Below, piece by piece: positions 19,966-29,527 of a stretch of 64,000 nt of DNA (the stretch's first letter is position 1; every line of letters begins with the position of its first letter). This DNA is from Devosia rhodophyticola (GTDB taxonomy: Bacteria; Pseudomonadota; Alphaproteobacteria; Rhizobiales; Devosiaceae): the NCBI RefSeq assembly GCF_028816475.1, contig NZ_CP118247.1, positions 1,954,001 through 2,018,000 on the forward strand. The letters run 5' to 3'. The position numbers and the translations under genes were made by a program. The notes beneath the pieces were generated by a model. That model was given only the letters and a program-made list of their open reading frames with translations. It searched no databases and was not told the DNA's origin.

Positions 19966-20038
19966 CTCAACGCGGCAAAATTTTTGGGGATCAACCGGCG
20001 GCCCGCTTTTGGCCAACCGGGGCTTTGGCGCGACTGGA

Positions 20039-20326
20039 CTAGCGGCGGTGCCGATAGGTGGCATTTACCGTTGCCTTGACCGGTAGGCGCGAGACGATCC
20101 AGCTCACCATCATTGGCACCAGCAGGGCGTCGTCAATCCATCCCAGAACCGGGATGAAATCGGGCACCAGATCGATGGGGCTGAGAAGATAGAACAGCAC
20201 GCCGATCATGGAAAACTTGAGATAGGCCGGCGTCAACGGGTCGAGAAAGGCGTGATAGAGCGTCACGACTTCCTTGCGGAACAGGATGATGCGGGCGAAT
20301 GCGGAGCGACCAAGGTTTTTCATCAT
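20039..20326 (-). CDS. DUF1232 (YkvA-like) membrane protein
   Basis: 95-aa protein of the DUF1232 family. The family signature is plain: YLKFSMIGVLFYLLSPIDLVPDFIPVLG-type sequence with the SPIDLVPDFIP core at residues ~48-60, followed by WIDDALLV. One or two membrane segments. The family's function is not known. It is transcribed away from the hypothetical gene at 20515 and toward the intergenic repeat region. Confidence 0.88.
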   Translation of the reverse strand: MMKNLGRSAFARIILFRKEVVTLYHAFLDPLTPAYLKFSMIGVLFYLLSPIDLVPDFIPVLGWIDDALLVPMMVSWIVSRLPVKATVNATYRHRR

Positions 20327-20514
20327 GCTGATTACATGGTGTCCTATCGGGCGCGATCAAGAGGGCGCGGTTCTTAACCACGAAAGTGTGTCGAGCGGGA
20401 AAAGATTAACAAAAGGTTTACGTTTGGCACGCGGCTTGCCACTTAATGGGTAGAACGGCGTTCGTTCTGTTTCAATTCGAGACAATTGCCCCATTCTGGC
20501 ACAGGTGAGCCACC

Positions 20515-20772
20515 ATGACCGAGATCAATCGCATAAAGCGTTCCAATTTGACACCGGGCCTGCCGATGGTGATTGAGGCCCAGCGGCCGCGACCTTCGCT
20601 CAAGCGCAGTGAAACGACGGCGGCATTCGTCAGTCAATTGCTGATCGGGCGGCGCCAGTCGGAACAGAAATTGATGCGGTCGGCCAACCCTGCGGTTACC
20701 GCCTATACCAATGGGGCGCAGATTGCTGTTTTACGCATGCCACAGGGTTATCGGAAAATGGTTGTCGTCTAA
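20515..20772 (+). CDS. Small hypothetical protein
   Basis: 85-aa open frame, basic (many Arg/Lys), no signal peptide or membrane helix. I do not recognise the family. AGGTGAG lies 7-8 bases before the ATG, and codon use matches the neighbouring genes, which supports it being real. It stands alone between the divergent DUF1232 gene and fumC (opposite strand). The C-terminal part (AQIAVLRMPQGYRKM) looks ordered, the N-terminal half (NLTPGLPMVIEAQRPRPSLK) likely flexible. Confidence 0.6.
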   Translation: MTEINRIKRSNLTPGLPMVIEAQRPRPSLKRSETTAAFVSQLLIGRRQSEQKLMRSANPAVTAYTNGAQIAVLRMPQGYRKMVVV

Positions 20773-20873
20773 CGCATCGTCAGGTCACGTCGCGACCAGC
20801 GCCCGCGATCGAAACCGGGGGAATAGCGGCGCGTTTGCCGATACCCAATATCTGGCGCACCGTCGGCGGTCCG

Positions 20874-22274
20874 CTAATTTTTGAGTTTTAGCGGACCGAC
20901 CATGTTGGCGGGTTTGACCTCGGCGTCAAACTCCTCGGCGGTCAACAGACCCAGTGAGATCGCAGATTCCTTGAGGGTTGATCCGGTTTTGTGGGCGTTC
21001 TTGGCAATTTTAGCGGCGTTGTCGTAGCCGATCTTGCGGTTGAGTGCCGTCACCAGCATCAGCGACTTGTCGACCAGTTCGGTAATGCGTTCGCGATTGG
21101 GCTCAATACCGATGGCGCAATTGTCATTGAACGAGCGCGCCGCATCAGCCAGCAAGCGGACCGATTGCAGGAAGTTGTAAGCGATCACGGGCTTGAAAAC
21201 GTTCAGTTCGAAATTACCCTGACTGGCGGCAAAGCCGATGGCGGCGTCATTGCCCATCACCTGCACCGCGACCATGGTCATCGCCTCGGACTGGGTTGGA
21301 TTGACCTTGCCGGGCATGATCGATGAGCCGGGTTCGTTTTCGGGAATGGACAGTTCACCGAGACCCGACCGTGGCCCCGAGGCGAGCCAGCGCACGTCGT
21401 TGGCAATTTTCATCAGGGCGGCGGCCAATTGCTTGAGCGCACCAGACGTGCCCACGAAGGCGTCGTGTCCGGCCATAACAGCATATTTGTTTGGGGCGGT
21501 GACAAAGGTTTGACCGGTGAGCTCGGCGATTTCACCAGCGACCGTCTGTCCATATTGGGGGTGCGCATTGAGCCCGGTGCCGACGGCCGTGCCGCCCAGC
21601 GCCAGTTCGTGCAATTGGGGAATGGTGGCCTTTATCGCCTTGACGGCAAGATCAAGCTGGGCGACCCAGCCGCTCATTTCCTGCCCCAGCGTAATCGGGG
21701 TCGCGTCCTGCAAGTGGGTGCGGCCAATTTTGACCACGTCCATGAATTCTTCGGCCTTGGCAGCCAGCGTGTTGCGCAGGGTATCGATGCGCGGGAACAA
21801 GTAGTTTTCCAACGCTTCAACCGCCGCGATATGCATTGCCGTGGGATAAGTGTCGTTGGACGACTGGCTCATATTTACGTGGTCGTTGGGGTGCACGGGT
21901 TTTTTGAACCCATGGTGCCGCCAGCCATTTCAATGGCGCGGTTGGAGATCACCTCGTTGACGTTCATGTTGGACTGGGTGCCCGAACCGGTCTGCCAGAC
22001 AACCAGCGGGAAATGATCATCGAGCTTGCCTGAAATGACTTCGTCGGCCGCAGCAACAACCAGGTCGCAGGTGGCCTTGTCCATCAAGCCGAGCTTGTGA
22101 TTGGCAAGGGCAGCAGCTTTCTTGAGAATACCGAAAGCAGTGACGATTTCCTTGGGCATGCGTTCGCTGCCGATATCGAAATTGGCCAGGCTCCGCGCGG
22201 TCTGGGCGCCATAATATTTGGCGGTCGGGACGTTGATGGTGCCCATCGAGATCCGATTCAACACGCATGGTCAT
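20874..22274 (-). pseudogene. fumC: Class II fumarate hydratase FumC, with two apparent frameshifts
   Basis: TCA-cycle enzyme that interconverts fumarate and malate. The main part carries [30 protein letters not shown] and the signature [11 protein letters not shown]. Two indels interrupt it. First, at the N-terminus, ATG 22274 has GGAGA seven bases upstream and reads MTMRVESD, but one extra base at about 22250 shifts the frame before [20 protein letters not shown]. Second, the six-A run (on the coding strand) at 21899-21904 needs a seventh A to give [13 protein letters not shown]. With both repaired the protein is ~466 aa, normal for FumC. Two independent lesions in a central enzyme without other decay favour sequence errors. 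Confidence 0.9.
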
Positions 22275-22381
22275 GGGAAATCTCCAGTGGAGTTAGGACG
22301 CAGGCATACGCAAACGGCCAGCCCTCGTAAGGACCGACCGCTGCAAATTTTTGATTACGGGCGCAAAATGGCGCGTCGATT

Positions 22382-22564
22382 CTAGTTCTTTTTGGCGTCG
22401 AGAACCTGACGACCGCGGTACATGCCGGTCTTGAGGTCGACGTGATGCGGACGGCGCAGCTCGCCAGAATCCTTGTCTTCAACATAGGATGAGGCGGAAA
22501 GTGCATCGGCCGAGCGGCGGAAGCCGCGCTTCATCGGCGAGGTCTTTCGTTTTGGCACTGCCAT
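22382..22564 (-). CDS. rpmF: 50S ribosomal protein L32
   Basis: Structural protein of the large ribosomal subunit, 60 aa. Starts [20 protein letters not shown], the hallmark of alphaproteobacterial L32, and ends [19 protein letters not shown] 22564 was chosen because the family begins exactly there; an in-frame start at 22654 would add a foreign leader. It follows mtgA on the same strand with a ~140-bp gap, a neighbourhood common in rhizobia. Confidence 0.97.
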   Translation of the reverse strand: MAVPKRKTSPMKRGFRRSADALSASSYVEDKDSGELRRPHHVDLKTGMYRGRQVLDAKKN

Positions 22565-22705
22565 GTTTGTAACTCCGAATTCAATATCGTTGCGCCGCCA
22601 AAGCGCGGCCCAGAGACGTAAGCTCTGTAGGGATTGGCGCCGTCTATAGAGCACAATCCCCCGCTTGGCTAGAGGATTTTGCAGCAGATTTGGCGTTCAT
22701 CCCGC

Positions 22706-23428
22706 TTATAGCGCCAGCTTGGTGCCGCTGGCAACACAGGCGGCGCGCTGACCGTACTCGCGCGTGCGGTTGATCAGGATCGTGGCAATGCGGTTCATGC
22801 CGGATGAGGGCATCGCGGGACGGCGCAAAAGCGGGTTGGGGAGAGCAGTGGTCATCAGGGCTGCCCGGCGCCAGGTCATGGCGGTGGCATCGTCGCCAAA
22901 GGCGGCCTCGGTTCCAGCCACGATCCCGAACTGCCCGTCCGGGCCCCATTCGGCGATATTGAGGTAGATTTCCATGATTCGTTTTTTGGGTATGATCAGG
23001 TCGACGTAGATGGCCAGGGGGATTTCGAGCAGTTTTCGCAATGGGTTACGGGCGTTGGTCAGGAATAGGTTGCGGGCAACCTGCATGGTCAATGTCGAGG
23101 CGCCGCGGGTCTTTTCGCCAGCCATCAGATTATTGATTTCATCGCGAAGGGCCGCCAGATCGACGCCCCAATGGCGGCAGAACTGGCCGTCTTCGGACAT
23201 GATAACGGTTGCCTTGAGGCGATCTGAAATGGTCTCGATATCGCGCCATTCGCGGGTCACAGGGCGGCCGGTGACGTAGCGTTCGAGCATGGGGACCGAG
23301 AGGGGATTAATCACCAGATAGAGCGGGGTTAAAATGAGCGGAATGGCCACAAGTACGCCTATGACAATGCCGATCCAGGACATTGCCTGCAGTATCTTGC
23401 GTCGGGAGGTGCGTTTTCTTCGAGCCAT
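22706..23428 (-). CDS. mtgA: Monofunctional biosynthetic peptidoglycan transglycosylase
   Basis: Polymerises lipid II into glycan strands at the outer face of the inner membrane. 240 aa: an N-terminal basic stretch (MARRKRTSRRK), one membrane anchor (ILQAMSWIGIVIGVLVAIPLIL region) and a GT51 domain with the catalytic Glu in SEDGQFCRHWGVD, the motif RGASTLTMQVARNLFL, and IPKKRIMEIYLNIAEWG. No transpeptidase domain follows, so it is the monofunctional type. It is divergent from ispA with a 76-bp gap. Confidence 0.96.
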   Translation of the reverse strand: MARRKRTSRRKILQAMSWIGIVIGVLVAIPLILTPLYLVINPLSVPMLERYVTGRPVTREWRDIETISDRLKATVIMSEDGQFCRHWGVDLAALRDEINNLMAGEKTRGASTLTMQVARNLFLTNARNPLRKLLEIPLAIYVDLIIPKKRIMEIYLNIAEWGPDGQFGIVAGTEAAFGDDATAMTWRRAALMTTALPNPLLRRPAMPSSGMNRIATILINRTREYGQRAACVASGTKLAL

Positions 23429-23504
23429 GGCTGTTCCTAGCCACAGCGCGGACCAACGTCAAAGATGGATTGCCGGAGGGGGCGCGATTGGTTAGCAACA
23501 AGCC

Positions 23505-24406
23505 ATGTATGATTTTAATGCCGACATTGCCGATTGCGCCCGCTCGATCGAGGTGGCGCTTGATCAATATGTAACCGCTGAGAGGCTGGCGGGGCCGGGC
23601 GTCGCTTCTGACAGGCTGGTGGCAGCGATGCGCCATGGCAGCCTTAATGGTGGCAAGCGGTTGCGACCCCTGTTGGTGCGGCAGGCCGCGGCTGTTTTTG
23701 GGGTGCGGCCCGAACAGGCGTTGATGGCGGGCATGGCGGTCGAGGTGCTGCATTGCTATTCGCTGGTGCATGATGACCTGCCAGCGATGGATGACGACGA
23801 TATGCGGCGCGGACGTCCGACCGTGCACAAGGCCTATGACGATGCGACGGCTATTCTGGTTGGCGATGGGTTGCAGACGCTGGCGTTTATGCTGTTGGCG
23901 CACCCCGATTGTCACCCTGATCCGGCGGTGCGCATAGCGCTTGTGGCTGAGCTTGCCAGCGGCAGCGGGGCGGGCGGCATGGTGGGCGGTCAGATGCGGG
24001 ACATCGAAGGGGAACGGTCGGCGCTGGAGGCCGAGGATATCAGCCAGATGCAGGCGATGAAAACCGGCGCCCTGATCCGGGCCAGCGTGCGGATGGGCGC
24101 GCTATTGGGGGAGCAGACGCGCGTGCACTTTCGGCGCTAACCTTTTATAGCGAAGCGGCGGGGCGAGCGTTCCAGTTGGCGGACGATATTCTTGATGTTA
24201 CCGCAAGTGCTGAGGCGATGGGCAAGGCGACCGGAAAAGATGCGGCGGCGGGAAAGCAAACATTGGTGCAGCAACTTGGTGTCGATGGCGCGCGCGAACA
24301 TTTAGCAAAAACCGTCAATGACGCGCTGATTGGGCTTAGAACCTTTGGTCCGAAAGCAGATGGTTTGCGCGCAACTGCGAAATATTTTGGCGACAGGAGG
24401 AATTGA
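23505..24406 (+). pseudogene. ispA: Farnesyl diphosphate synthase (IspA-type), frameshifted near 24120
   Basis: Chain-elongating prenyltransferase that makes geranyl/farnesyl diphosphate for quinones and undecaprenyl carriers. The first frame has HGSLNGGKRLRPLLVR, the first Asp-rich motif in LVHDDLPAMDDDDMRRGRPT and MKTGALIRASVRMGALLGEQ, then ends at 24140. The second frame continues LTFYSEAAGRAFQLADDILDV with the second Asp-rich motif and runs to 24406. Restoring one base between 24119 and 24126 joins them (~300 aa, normal). Because a cell without this enzyme should not grow well, an uncalled base is more likely than a true null allele. The stop lies one base before the MOSC gene start. Confidence 0.9.
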
Positions 24407-24407
24407 T

Positions 24408-25043
24408 ATGCCAAACTTGGTCAGTGTCAATATTGGTGTGCCTGAAAAAATTGATGCCAAGGCTGGATTAACCGGTATATTCAAGCGCCCGCAGTCTGGA
24501 TCGGTTCAGATCGGGGCCGAAGCAGTTATAGGCGACGCCGTATTAGATCGCCGTCATCATGGCGGTGTAGATCAGGCTGTATATGTCTATTTGAATACCG
24601 ATTATGATTGGTGGACGCAAGAATTGAACGCGCCAATTTCGCCCGGTACATTTGGCGAGAACCTGACAATTTCGGAAATTATTGGCGATAACCTTGCGAT
24701 TGGCGACCGCTTTATTATCGGTGATGTGGTGCTGGAAATAACCTGTCATCGAACGCCCTGCCGGACGCTGGCGGCGCGGATGGGGGACGCTGGTTTTATC
24801 AAACGTTTTCTGGCGGCTGGACGGTCGGGCGCCTATTGCCGGGTGATGACGACCGGGGCGGTTACCGCCGGGGATAAGGTAGAACATAAGCCATTTGCTG
24901 GGCCGCGCGTGACTGTGGCCGAGCTGATGGCGCACGAGGGTACACGTGAGCTGGATGCTGACTATATGGCGCGGGTTCTGGCAACGCCAGTACACTATAA
25001 GATGCGTCAAGATTTTGAGAAACGACTCGCCAAAGCTGAATGA
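24408..25043 (+). CDS. MOSC domain-containing protein
   Basis: 211-aa protein of the YiiM-like MOSC group, relatives of molybdenum-cofactor sulfurase C-termini. Family features: AVIGDAVLDRRHHGGVDQAVYVY near residue 45, APISPGTFGENLTI, and CRTLAARMGDAGFIKRF with the conserved Cys. YiiM of Escherichia coli reduces 6-hydroxylaminopurine, so a role in clearing N-hydroxylated bases is possible but not shown. ATG 24408 follows AGGAGG at nine bases and starts one base after the ispA stop, implying co-transcription. Confidence 0.85.
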   Translation: MPNLVSVNIGVPEKIDAKAGLTGIFKRPQSGSVQIGAEAVIGDAVLDRRHHGGVDQAVYVYLNTDYDWWTQELNAPISPGTFGENLTISEIIGDNLAIGDRFIIGDVVLEITCHRTPCRTLAARMGDAGFIKRFLAAGRSGAYCRVMTTGAVTAGDKVEHKPFAGPRVTVAELMAHEGTRELDADYMARVLATPVHYKMRQDFEKRLAKAE

Positions 25044-25051
25044 GCTAAACC

Positions 25052-25522
25052 ATGACACTTGCTTCTGTTCGCGCCTATTTTGCAGCGCATGCGCCCGACA
25101 TTGAGGTGATTGAAACCGAGGACAGTTCGGCCACGGTGCCGCTGGCCGCAATTGCCCATGGGGTGGAGCCGGGACAGATCGCCAAGACGCTGTGCATCAA
25201 GGTTGGCGGAGAAAAACTGCTGCTGGTGACGCGCGGGGATGCACGGTTGGATAACAAGAAGGCCAAGGCCGCTTTTGGTGGGCGACCACGCATGTTGGGG
25301 GCCGAGGAAGTGGAGGCGTTGACCGGTCACAAGGTCGGCGGCGTCTGTCCGTTCGGGCTGCCCAAGCCATTGCCGATCTATGCTGACGTGTCGCTGAAAA
25401 TCTATGACGAAGTGATCCCCGCAGGTGGGTCAACGCATAGTTCAGTGCGCCTAAGTGTTAGCAGATTGGTAACGTTGACAGGCGCGCGCTGGGTCGATGC
25501 GTGTGAACCGCCGCTGGTTTGA
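25052..25522 (+). CDS. YbaK/EbsC family aminoacyl-tRNA deacylase
   Basis: 156-aa protein of the YbaK/ProX editing family, which removes wrongly attached amino acids from tRNA in trans. Recognisable are AIAHGVEPGQIAKTLCIKVG (with the Lys central to the family), RLDNKKAKAAFG, and KVGGVCPFGL followed by VIPAGGSTHSSVRLS, the usual C-terminal glycine-rich loops. It follows the MOSC gene by eight bases, so probably shares its transcript. Whether it edits Cys-tRNA(Pro) or Ala-tRNA(Pro) cannot be decided here. Confidence 0.88.
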   Translation: MTLASVRAYFAAHAPDIEVIETEDSSATVPLAAIAHGVEPGQIAKTLCIKVGGEKLLLVTRGDARLDNKKAKAAFGGRPRMLGAEEVEALTGHKVGGVCPFGLPKPLPIYADVSLKIYDEVIPAGGSTHSSVRLSVSRLVTLTGARWVDACEPPLV

Positions 25523-25558
25523 CCCCACAATTTTGCATAGCTCGGCGTTTGGAGCGTC

Positions 25559-25597
25559 TTGACGAATATCCATATATCGAGTAATCTCGATATATGG
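25559..25597 (+). promoter_or_regulatory. arsR promoter with ArsR operator palindrome
   Basis: TTGACG (25559-25564), 17-base spacer, TAATCT (25582-25587) make a good sigma-70-type promoter. A perfect 12-bp inverted repeat, CCATATATCGAG (25570-25581) and CTCGATATATGG (25586-25597), with TAAT between, covers the -10 and reaches into the arsR start codon at 25594. An ArsR dimer here would block RNA polymerase. The predicted transcription start falls at or next to the ATG. Confidence 0.8.
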
Positions 25598-25965
25598 AAT
25601 CAAATCAAGCTATTGATGTCTTTGCTGCCCTGTCGCAATCAACGCGGCTGGAAGCGTTTCGGGTGTTGGTCAAACACGGGCCGTCGGGGCTTCCAGCGGG
25701 CGACGTGGCTCGGTTGTTGGATGTGCCGCAAAACACCATGTCGACGCATCTGGCGGTTCTGGCGCGGGCGGGTCTGGTTGAGACCGAACGGCAGAGCCGG
25801 ACCATCATTTATCGGGCCGTGATCGACCGGGTTCGCGAGCTTGCGACATTTTTGGTGCAGGATTGTTGCGGGGGACGGCCTGAATTGTGTGAGCCGTTGA
25901 TTGCGGCCATGACACCTTGCTGCAGCGGGGAAAGCGCGGTCGGTCGGGACGTCCCGCACGACTAA
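25594..25965 (+). CDS. arsR: ArsR-family arsenic-responsive transcriptional repressor
   Basis: Winged-helix repressor (123 aa) that should release DNA on binding As(III)/Sb(III). The DNA-binding part reads RLEAFRVLVKHGPSGLPAGD, VARLLDVPQNTMSTHLAVL and GLVETERQSRTIIYRA. There is no ELCVCDL metal motif in helix 3; instead cysteines cluster at the C-terminus (QDCCGGRPELC, then TPCCSG), as in ArsR proteins with a C-terminal As(III) site such as that of Acidithiobacillus. ATG 25594 is the only start that keeps the full domain; it has no ribosome binding site and coincides with the predicted transcript start, so the message may be leaderless. First gene of arsR-acr3-arsC-arsH. Confidence 0.93.
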   Translation: MESNQAIDVFAALSQSTRLEAFRVLVKHGPSGLPAGDVARLLDVPQNTMSTHLAVLARAGLVETERQSRTIIYRAVIDRVRELATFLVQDCCGGRPELCEPLIAAMTPCCSGESAVGRDVPHD

Positions 25966-26016
25966 GCCGGTGTCAGATTCGATAGTCCTCCCAAAAATAC
26001 CCATTAGAGTGAATTC

Positions 26017-27078
26017 ATGACTATTTTTGAGCGATATCTGACCCTTTGGGTTGCGATCTGCATTGTGGTGGGCATTGGTGCGGGCCATTTTATCCCCGGT
26101 CTGTTTCAGGCCATTGGGGGGCTCGAATATGCGCAAGTCAACCTGCCGATGGCGGTACTGATCTGGCTGATGATCATTCCGATGCTGGTGCGAATTGATT
26201 TTGCCGCACTCAAGCAGGTTGGACGACACTGGCGCGGCATTGGTGTGACGCTTTTCGTCAACTGGGCGGTCAAACCATTTTCGATGGCGCTGTTGGGTTG
26301 GTTGTTCATCGGCTGGTTGTTCCGACCGTTTCTGCCCGAAACGCAGATTGATAGCTATATCGCTGGTCTGATCATTCTGGCGGCGGCCCCGTGTACCGCG
26401 ATGGTGTTTGTGTGGTCCAACCTAACCAAGGGGGAGCCGCATTTTACCCTGTCGCAGGTGGCGCTCAATGACGCGATCATGATCGTGGCGTTTGCGCCTT
26501 TGGTTGCGCTGTTGCTGGGTCTTTCGGCCATTACCGTGCCCTGGGACACGCTGATGCTGTCGGTTGCGCTTTATATCGTCGTGCCGGTACTTGCGGCGCA
26601 GATGTTGCGGCGGTGGCTTTTGGCCAATGGTGGGATGGTGGCCATCGACAAGGTGCTGGCTGTTTTACAACCGATTTCGATCGGCGCCCTTTTGTTGACG
26701 CTGGTGATGCTGTTTGGTTTTCAGGGCGAGCAGATCATTGCGCAGCCGCTGATCATTCTGTTGCTGGCGGTGCCCATTCTCATTCAGGTCTATTTCAATT
26801 CAGGGCTGGCCTATGTGCTCAACCGGGCCAGTGGCGAAGAGCATTGTGTCGCCGGTCCATCGGCACTGATCGGGGCGTCGAATTTTTTTGAACTGGCGGT
26901 GGCGGCGGCGATCAGCCTGTTCGGATTCAATTCGGGCGCGGCGCTGGCAACGGTTGTGGGGGTTTTGGTGGAAGTGCCAGTCATGCTCTCGGTGGTCTGG
27001 ATCGTCAATAATTCAAAGGGCTGGTACGAAGCGGGCGCTGCCGTGCGCCGCAATGAGCAAAAGCGGGTAGAACCATGA
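26017..27078 (+). CDS. acr3: ACR3-type arsenite efflux permease
   Basis: Inner-membrane As(III)/H+ antiporter that extrudes arsenite, 353 aa with about ten membrane helices. Family markers: WVAICIVVGIGAGHFIPGL at the start, VLIWLMIIPMLVRIDFAAL, and the functionally important Cys in LAAAPCTAMVFVWSNL, plus GLAYVLNR and VAGPSALIGASNFFELAVA near the end. The stop overlaps the arsC start (ATGA at 27075-27078), a sign of tight coupling between arsenate reduction and arsenite export. Confidence 0.95.
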   Translation: MTIFERYLTLWVAICIVVGIGAGHFIPGLFQAIGGLEYAQVNLPMAVLIWLMIIPMLVRIDFAALKQVGRHWRGIGVTLFVNWAVKPFSMALLGWLFIGWLFRPFLPETQIDSYIAGLIILAAAPCTAMVFVWSNLTKGEPHFTLSQVALNDAIMIVAFAPLVALLLGLSAITVPWDTLMLSVALYIVVPVLAAQMLRRWLLANGGMVAIDKVLAVLQPISIGALLLTLVMLFGFQGEQIIAQPLIILLLAVPILIQVYFNSGLAYVLNRASGEEHCVAGPSALIGASNFFELAVAAAISLFGFNSGAALATVVGVLVEVPVMLSVVWIVNNSKGWYEAGAAVRRNEQKRVEP

Positions 27079-27497
27079 GTGTCACGATTTATCATAATCC
27101 AGATTGCGGGACCTCGCGCAACACGCTGGCGATGATCCGCCAATCGGGGGTGGAACCCGTTGTAGTTGAGTATCTCAGGTCGCCACCCCATGCCGACACT
27201 ATTATCGAAATGGTGGGCAATGCGGGTCTCACGCTCGCCAAAGCGTTGCGCCAGAAAGGCACGCCCTTTGCCGATTTGGGGCTGGGCGAGCCAGGTGTGA
27301 CCGACGTACAGCGGCTTGAGGCCATTGCCGCGCACCCGATTTTGCTGAACCGGCCCTTTGTAGTCGCGCCCAAGGGGACAAGGCTGTGTCGGCCTTCCGA
27401 AGTCGTGCTCGATGTTCTGGACAATCCCGATATCGGGCCATTCACCAAGGAGGATGGCGAGGTGATTATTGATGCCGCGGGGCAACGCATTGTCTGA
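27075..27497 (+). CDS. arsC: Arsenate reductase, glutaredoxin-coupled
   Basis: Reduces arsenate to arsenite with glutathione/glutaredoxin so that Acr3 can export it. 140 aa of the plasmid-R773 ArsC type: [16 protein letters not shown] with the catalytic Cys near residue 12, [11 protein letters not shown], and the Arg-bearing [19 protein letters not shown]. It begins inside the acr3 stop and overlaps the start of arsH by ~26 bases. Confidence 0.95.
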   Translation: MSVTIYHNPDCGTSRNTLAMIRQSGVEPVVVEYLRSPPHADTIIEMVGNAGLTLAKALRQKGTPFADLGLGEPGVTDVQRLEAIAAHPILLNRPFVVAPKGTRLCRPSEVVLDVLDNPDIGPFTKEDGEVIIDAAGQRIV

Positions 27498-28197
27498 TTT
27501 GCCCAATATTGTCCAGGACGCTTTTGAACGTCCCGATGCTGCCCGGCTGGGCGTTGCACCAACCGGGCACAAGCCGCGCATATTGATGCTTTATGGTTCG
27601 CTGCGGCAGCGCAGCTACAGTCGGTTTCTGACCGAGGAAGGTCGGCGGCTTTTAGAGGCGTTCGGCGCGGAGGTGCAAATATTTCATGCCAATGGATTGC
27701 CGTTGCCCGACGATGCCGACGCCAGCCACGCCAAGGTGCAGGAATTGCGCGACCTGATGGTGTGGTCGGAAGGGCAGGTTTGGACTAGCCCTGAACGGCA
27801 CGGAGCCATGTCGGCGACGATCAAGGCGCAGATTGACTGGATACCCTTGCCCGGCGGTGCGGTTCGGCCAACACAGGGGCGGACGCTGGCGCTGATGCAG
27901 GTCTCGGGCGGTTCGCAATCGTTCAATGCGCTCAACCAGATGCGGATTCTCGGGCGCTGGATGCGGATGCTGACCATTCCCAACCAGTCTTCGGTCGCCA
28001 AGGCCTGGCAGGAGTTCGAAGAAGACGGGCGGATGAAGCCCTCGTCATTTTATGACCGGGTGGTCGATGTGATGGAAGAACTGGTCAAGTTCACCCTGAT
28101 CAATCGCGGTGCGAGCGACTATCTGACCTCGCGCTATAGCGAACGCAAGGAAGCGGCGGCAAAGCTGGAAAAACGGGTGTTGCTGAAATCGATCTGA
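27472..28197 (+). CDS. arsH: Organoarsenical oxidase/NADPH-FMN reductase ArsH
   Basis: Flavoprotein of the NADPH-dependent FMN reductase superfamily. Characterised ArsH proteins oxidise trivalent organoarsenicals to the less toxic pentavalent form. 241 aa. Typical are [17 protein letters not shown] at the N-terminus, the FMN loop [36 protein letters not shown], and [28 protein letters not shown] sequence. ATG 27472 lies within arsC with GAGG upstream; TTG 27490 is the alternative and gives the more usual family N-terminus. Last gene of the arsenic operon and convergent with ispG, with only seven bases between stops. Confidence 0.93.
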   Translation: MPRGNALSDLPNIVQDAFERPDAARLGVAPTGHKPRILMLYGSLRQRSYSRFLTEEGRRLLEAFGAEVQIFHANGLPLPDDADASHAKVQELRDLMVWSEGQVWTSPERHGAMSATIKAQIDWIPLPGGAVRPTQGRTLALMQVSGGSQSFNALNQMRILGRWMRMLTIPNQSSVAKAWQEFEEDGRMKPSSFYDRVVDVMEELVKFTLINRGASDYLTSRYSERKEAAAKLEKRVLLKSI

Positions 28198-28204
28198 GGC
28201 GACG

Positions 28205-29446
28205 CTATTGCGCCGCCATGGTTTCAGATTTGCCGTAATTTTTTTCGATATAGTCGGCAACCATCTGCTTGAACTGATCGGCAACGTCGGCGCCGCGCAG
28301 GGTGGCGACTTTTTTGCCATCGACAAATACCGGGGCGGCGGGGGTTTCCCCGGTGCCGGGCAGGGAAATGCCGATATTGGCGTGTTTGCTCTCGCCGGGG
28401 CCATTGACGATGCAGCCCATCACGGCAACGCTCATGGCTTCAACGCCGGGATAGCGCTCTTTCCATTCGGGCATCGAGGCGGACAGATGGTCCTGGATTT
28501 CCTTGGCCAGCGTCTGGAAAGTCGAGGAGGTTGTGCGCCCGCAGCCGGGGCAGGCGGCAACCACCGGAATAAACTGGCGAAAGCCCATGGTTTGCAGCAA
28601 TTCCTGGGCTACCCTGACTTCGGTGGTGCGGTCGCCGCCCGGTTCGGGGGTGAGTGAAATGCGGACGGTGTCGCCAATACCCTGTTGCAACAAAATGCCG
28701 AGCGCGGCGGAGGAGGCGACAACGCCCTTGGTGCCCATGCCCGCTTCGGTCAGCCCCAGATGCAGCGCATAATCGCAGCGCGCCGCCAGATCCTGATAAA
28801 CCGCGATCAGATGCTGGACGTCCGAGACCTTGGTTGAAAGGATGATCCGGTCGCGGCCAAGACCGAGTTCTTCTGCGCGTTCGGCCGACCCGATGGCCGA
28901 CTGGATGATGGCTTCGCGCTGTACGGCGGCCGCGGTCACCGGGTTGGCGCTCTGGGCATTTTCATCCATCAGGCGGGTCAAAAGCTCTTCGTCGAGCGAT
29001 CCCCAATTGACCCCGATGCGCACCGGCTTGTTCCAGCGCATGGCCAACTCGATCAGGGTGGCGAACTGGGTGTCGCGCTTGGCCTTGAAGCCGACATTGC
29101 CTGGATTGATGCGATATTTGGCCAGCGCCTCGGCGCAGGCCGGATGATCGGTCAAAAGCTTATGGCCGATATAGTGGAAATCGCCGATCAGCGGCACGGT
29201 AATGCCGGCGCGATCCAGCCGGTCGCGAATGTGGGGCACAGCGGCGGCGGCCTCGTCGCGATCAACGGTGATGCGGACCAATTCGGACCCGGCACGGGCG
29301 AGCGCGGCCACCTGACGGAAGGTTGCCTCGATATCGGCGGTATCGGTATTGGTCATTGATTGGACGACGATGGGGTGACCACCGCCGACGACGATCCCGC
29401 CAATATCGACACCAACTGAATTTCTGCGATGGGATGGACCAGCCAT
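28205..29446 (-). CDS. ispG: 4-hydroxy-3-methylbut-2-en-1-yl diphosphate synthase IspG
   Basis: Iron-sulfur enzyme of the MEP isoprenoid pathway, converting ME-cPP to HMBPP. 413 aa. The N-terminal TIM-barrel part has [25 protein letters not shown] sequence (core QSMTNTDT), FHYIGHKLL and [10 protein letters not shown]. The C-terminal cluster domain carries the conserved cysteines in [14 protein letters not shown] and [12 protein letters not shown] 29446 has AGAGG nine bases upstream; TTG/ATG 29470 upstream is less likely. With IspA in the same window, two steps of prenyl precursor supply are close together but not in an operon. Confidence 0.97.
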   Translation of the reverse strand: MAGPSHRRNSVGVDIGGIVVGGGHPIVVQSMTNTDTADIEATFRQVAALARAGSELVRITVDRDEAAAAVPHIRDRLDRAGITVPLIGDFHYIGHKLLTDHPACAEALAKYRINPGNVGFKAKRDTQFATLIELAMRWNKPVRIGVNWGSLDEELLTRLMDENAQSANPVTAAAVQREAIIQSAIGSAERAEELGLGRDRIILSTKVSDVQHLIAVYQDLAARCDYALHLGLTEAGMGTKGVVASSAALGILLQQGIGDTVRISLTPEPGGDRTTEVRVAQELLQTMGFRQFIPVVAACPGCGRTTSSTFQTLAKEIQDHLSASMPEWKERYPGVEAMSVAVMGCIVNGPGESKHANIGISLPGTGETPAAPVFVDGKKVATLRGADVADQFKQMVADYIEKNYGKSETMAAQ

Positions 29447-29527
29447 TATTGCGTCCTCTTGCTGGCCCACAAATAAGCGCTCGGGGCCAAGAGCGCAATG
29501 ATGGCGCGGTGCCGACGGTGCGAAGCG

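Larger units (their letters stand above)
19337..20038. other. Non-coding, hairpin-rich intergenic region of about 700 bp
   Basis: Between pyc and the DUF1232 gene no credible gene is seen; open frames here (for example 19691-20086 on +) have no recognisable family and biased composition. The region contains several palindromes, listed separately, of the kind that spread between genes in alphaproteobacteria. Confidence 0.6.

Noticed and set aside
19691..20086. 131-codon open frame in the hairpin-rich gap
   Set aside because: Translated sequence is low-complexity and runs through the inverted repeat at 19891-19965 and into the DUF1232 gene; no recognisable family.
26116..26121. General compression of every six-G run to five in this assembly
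   Set aside because: Intact six-G runs occur inside undamaged genes (26116-26121 in acr3, 58863-58868 in the enolase-like gene), so the error is not systematic.
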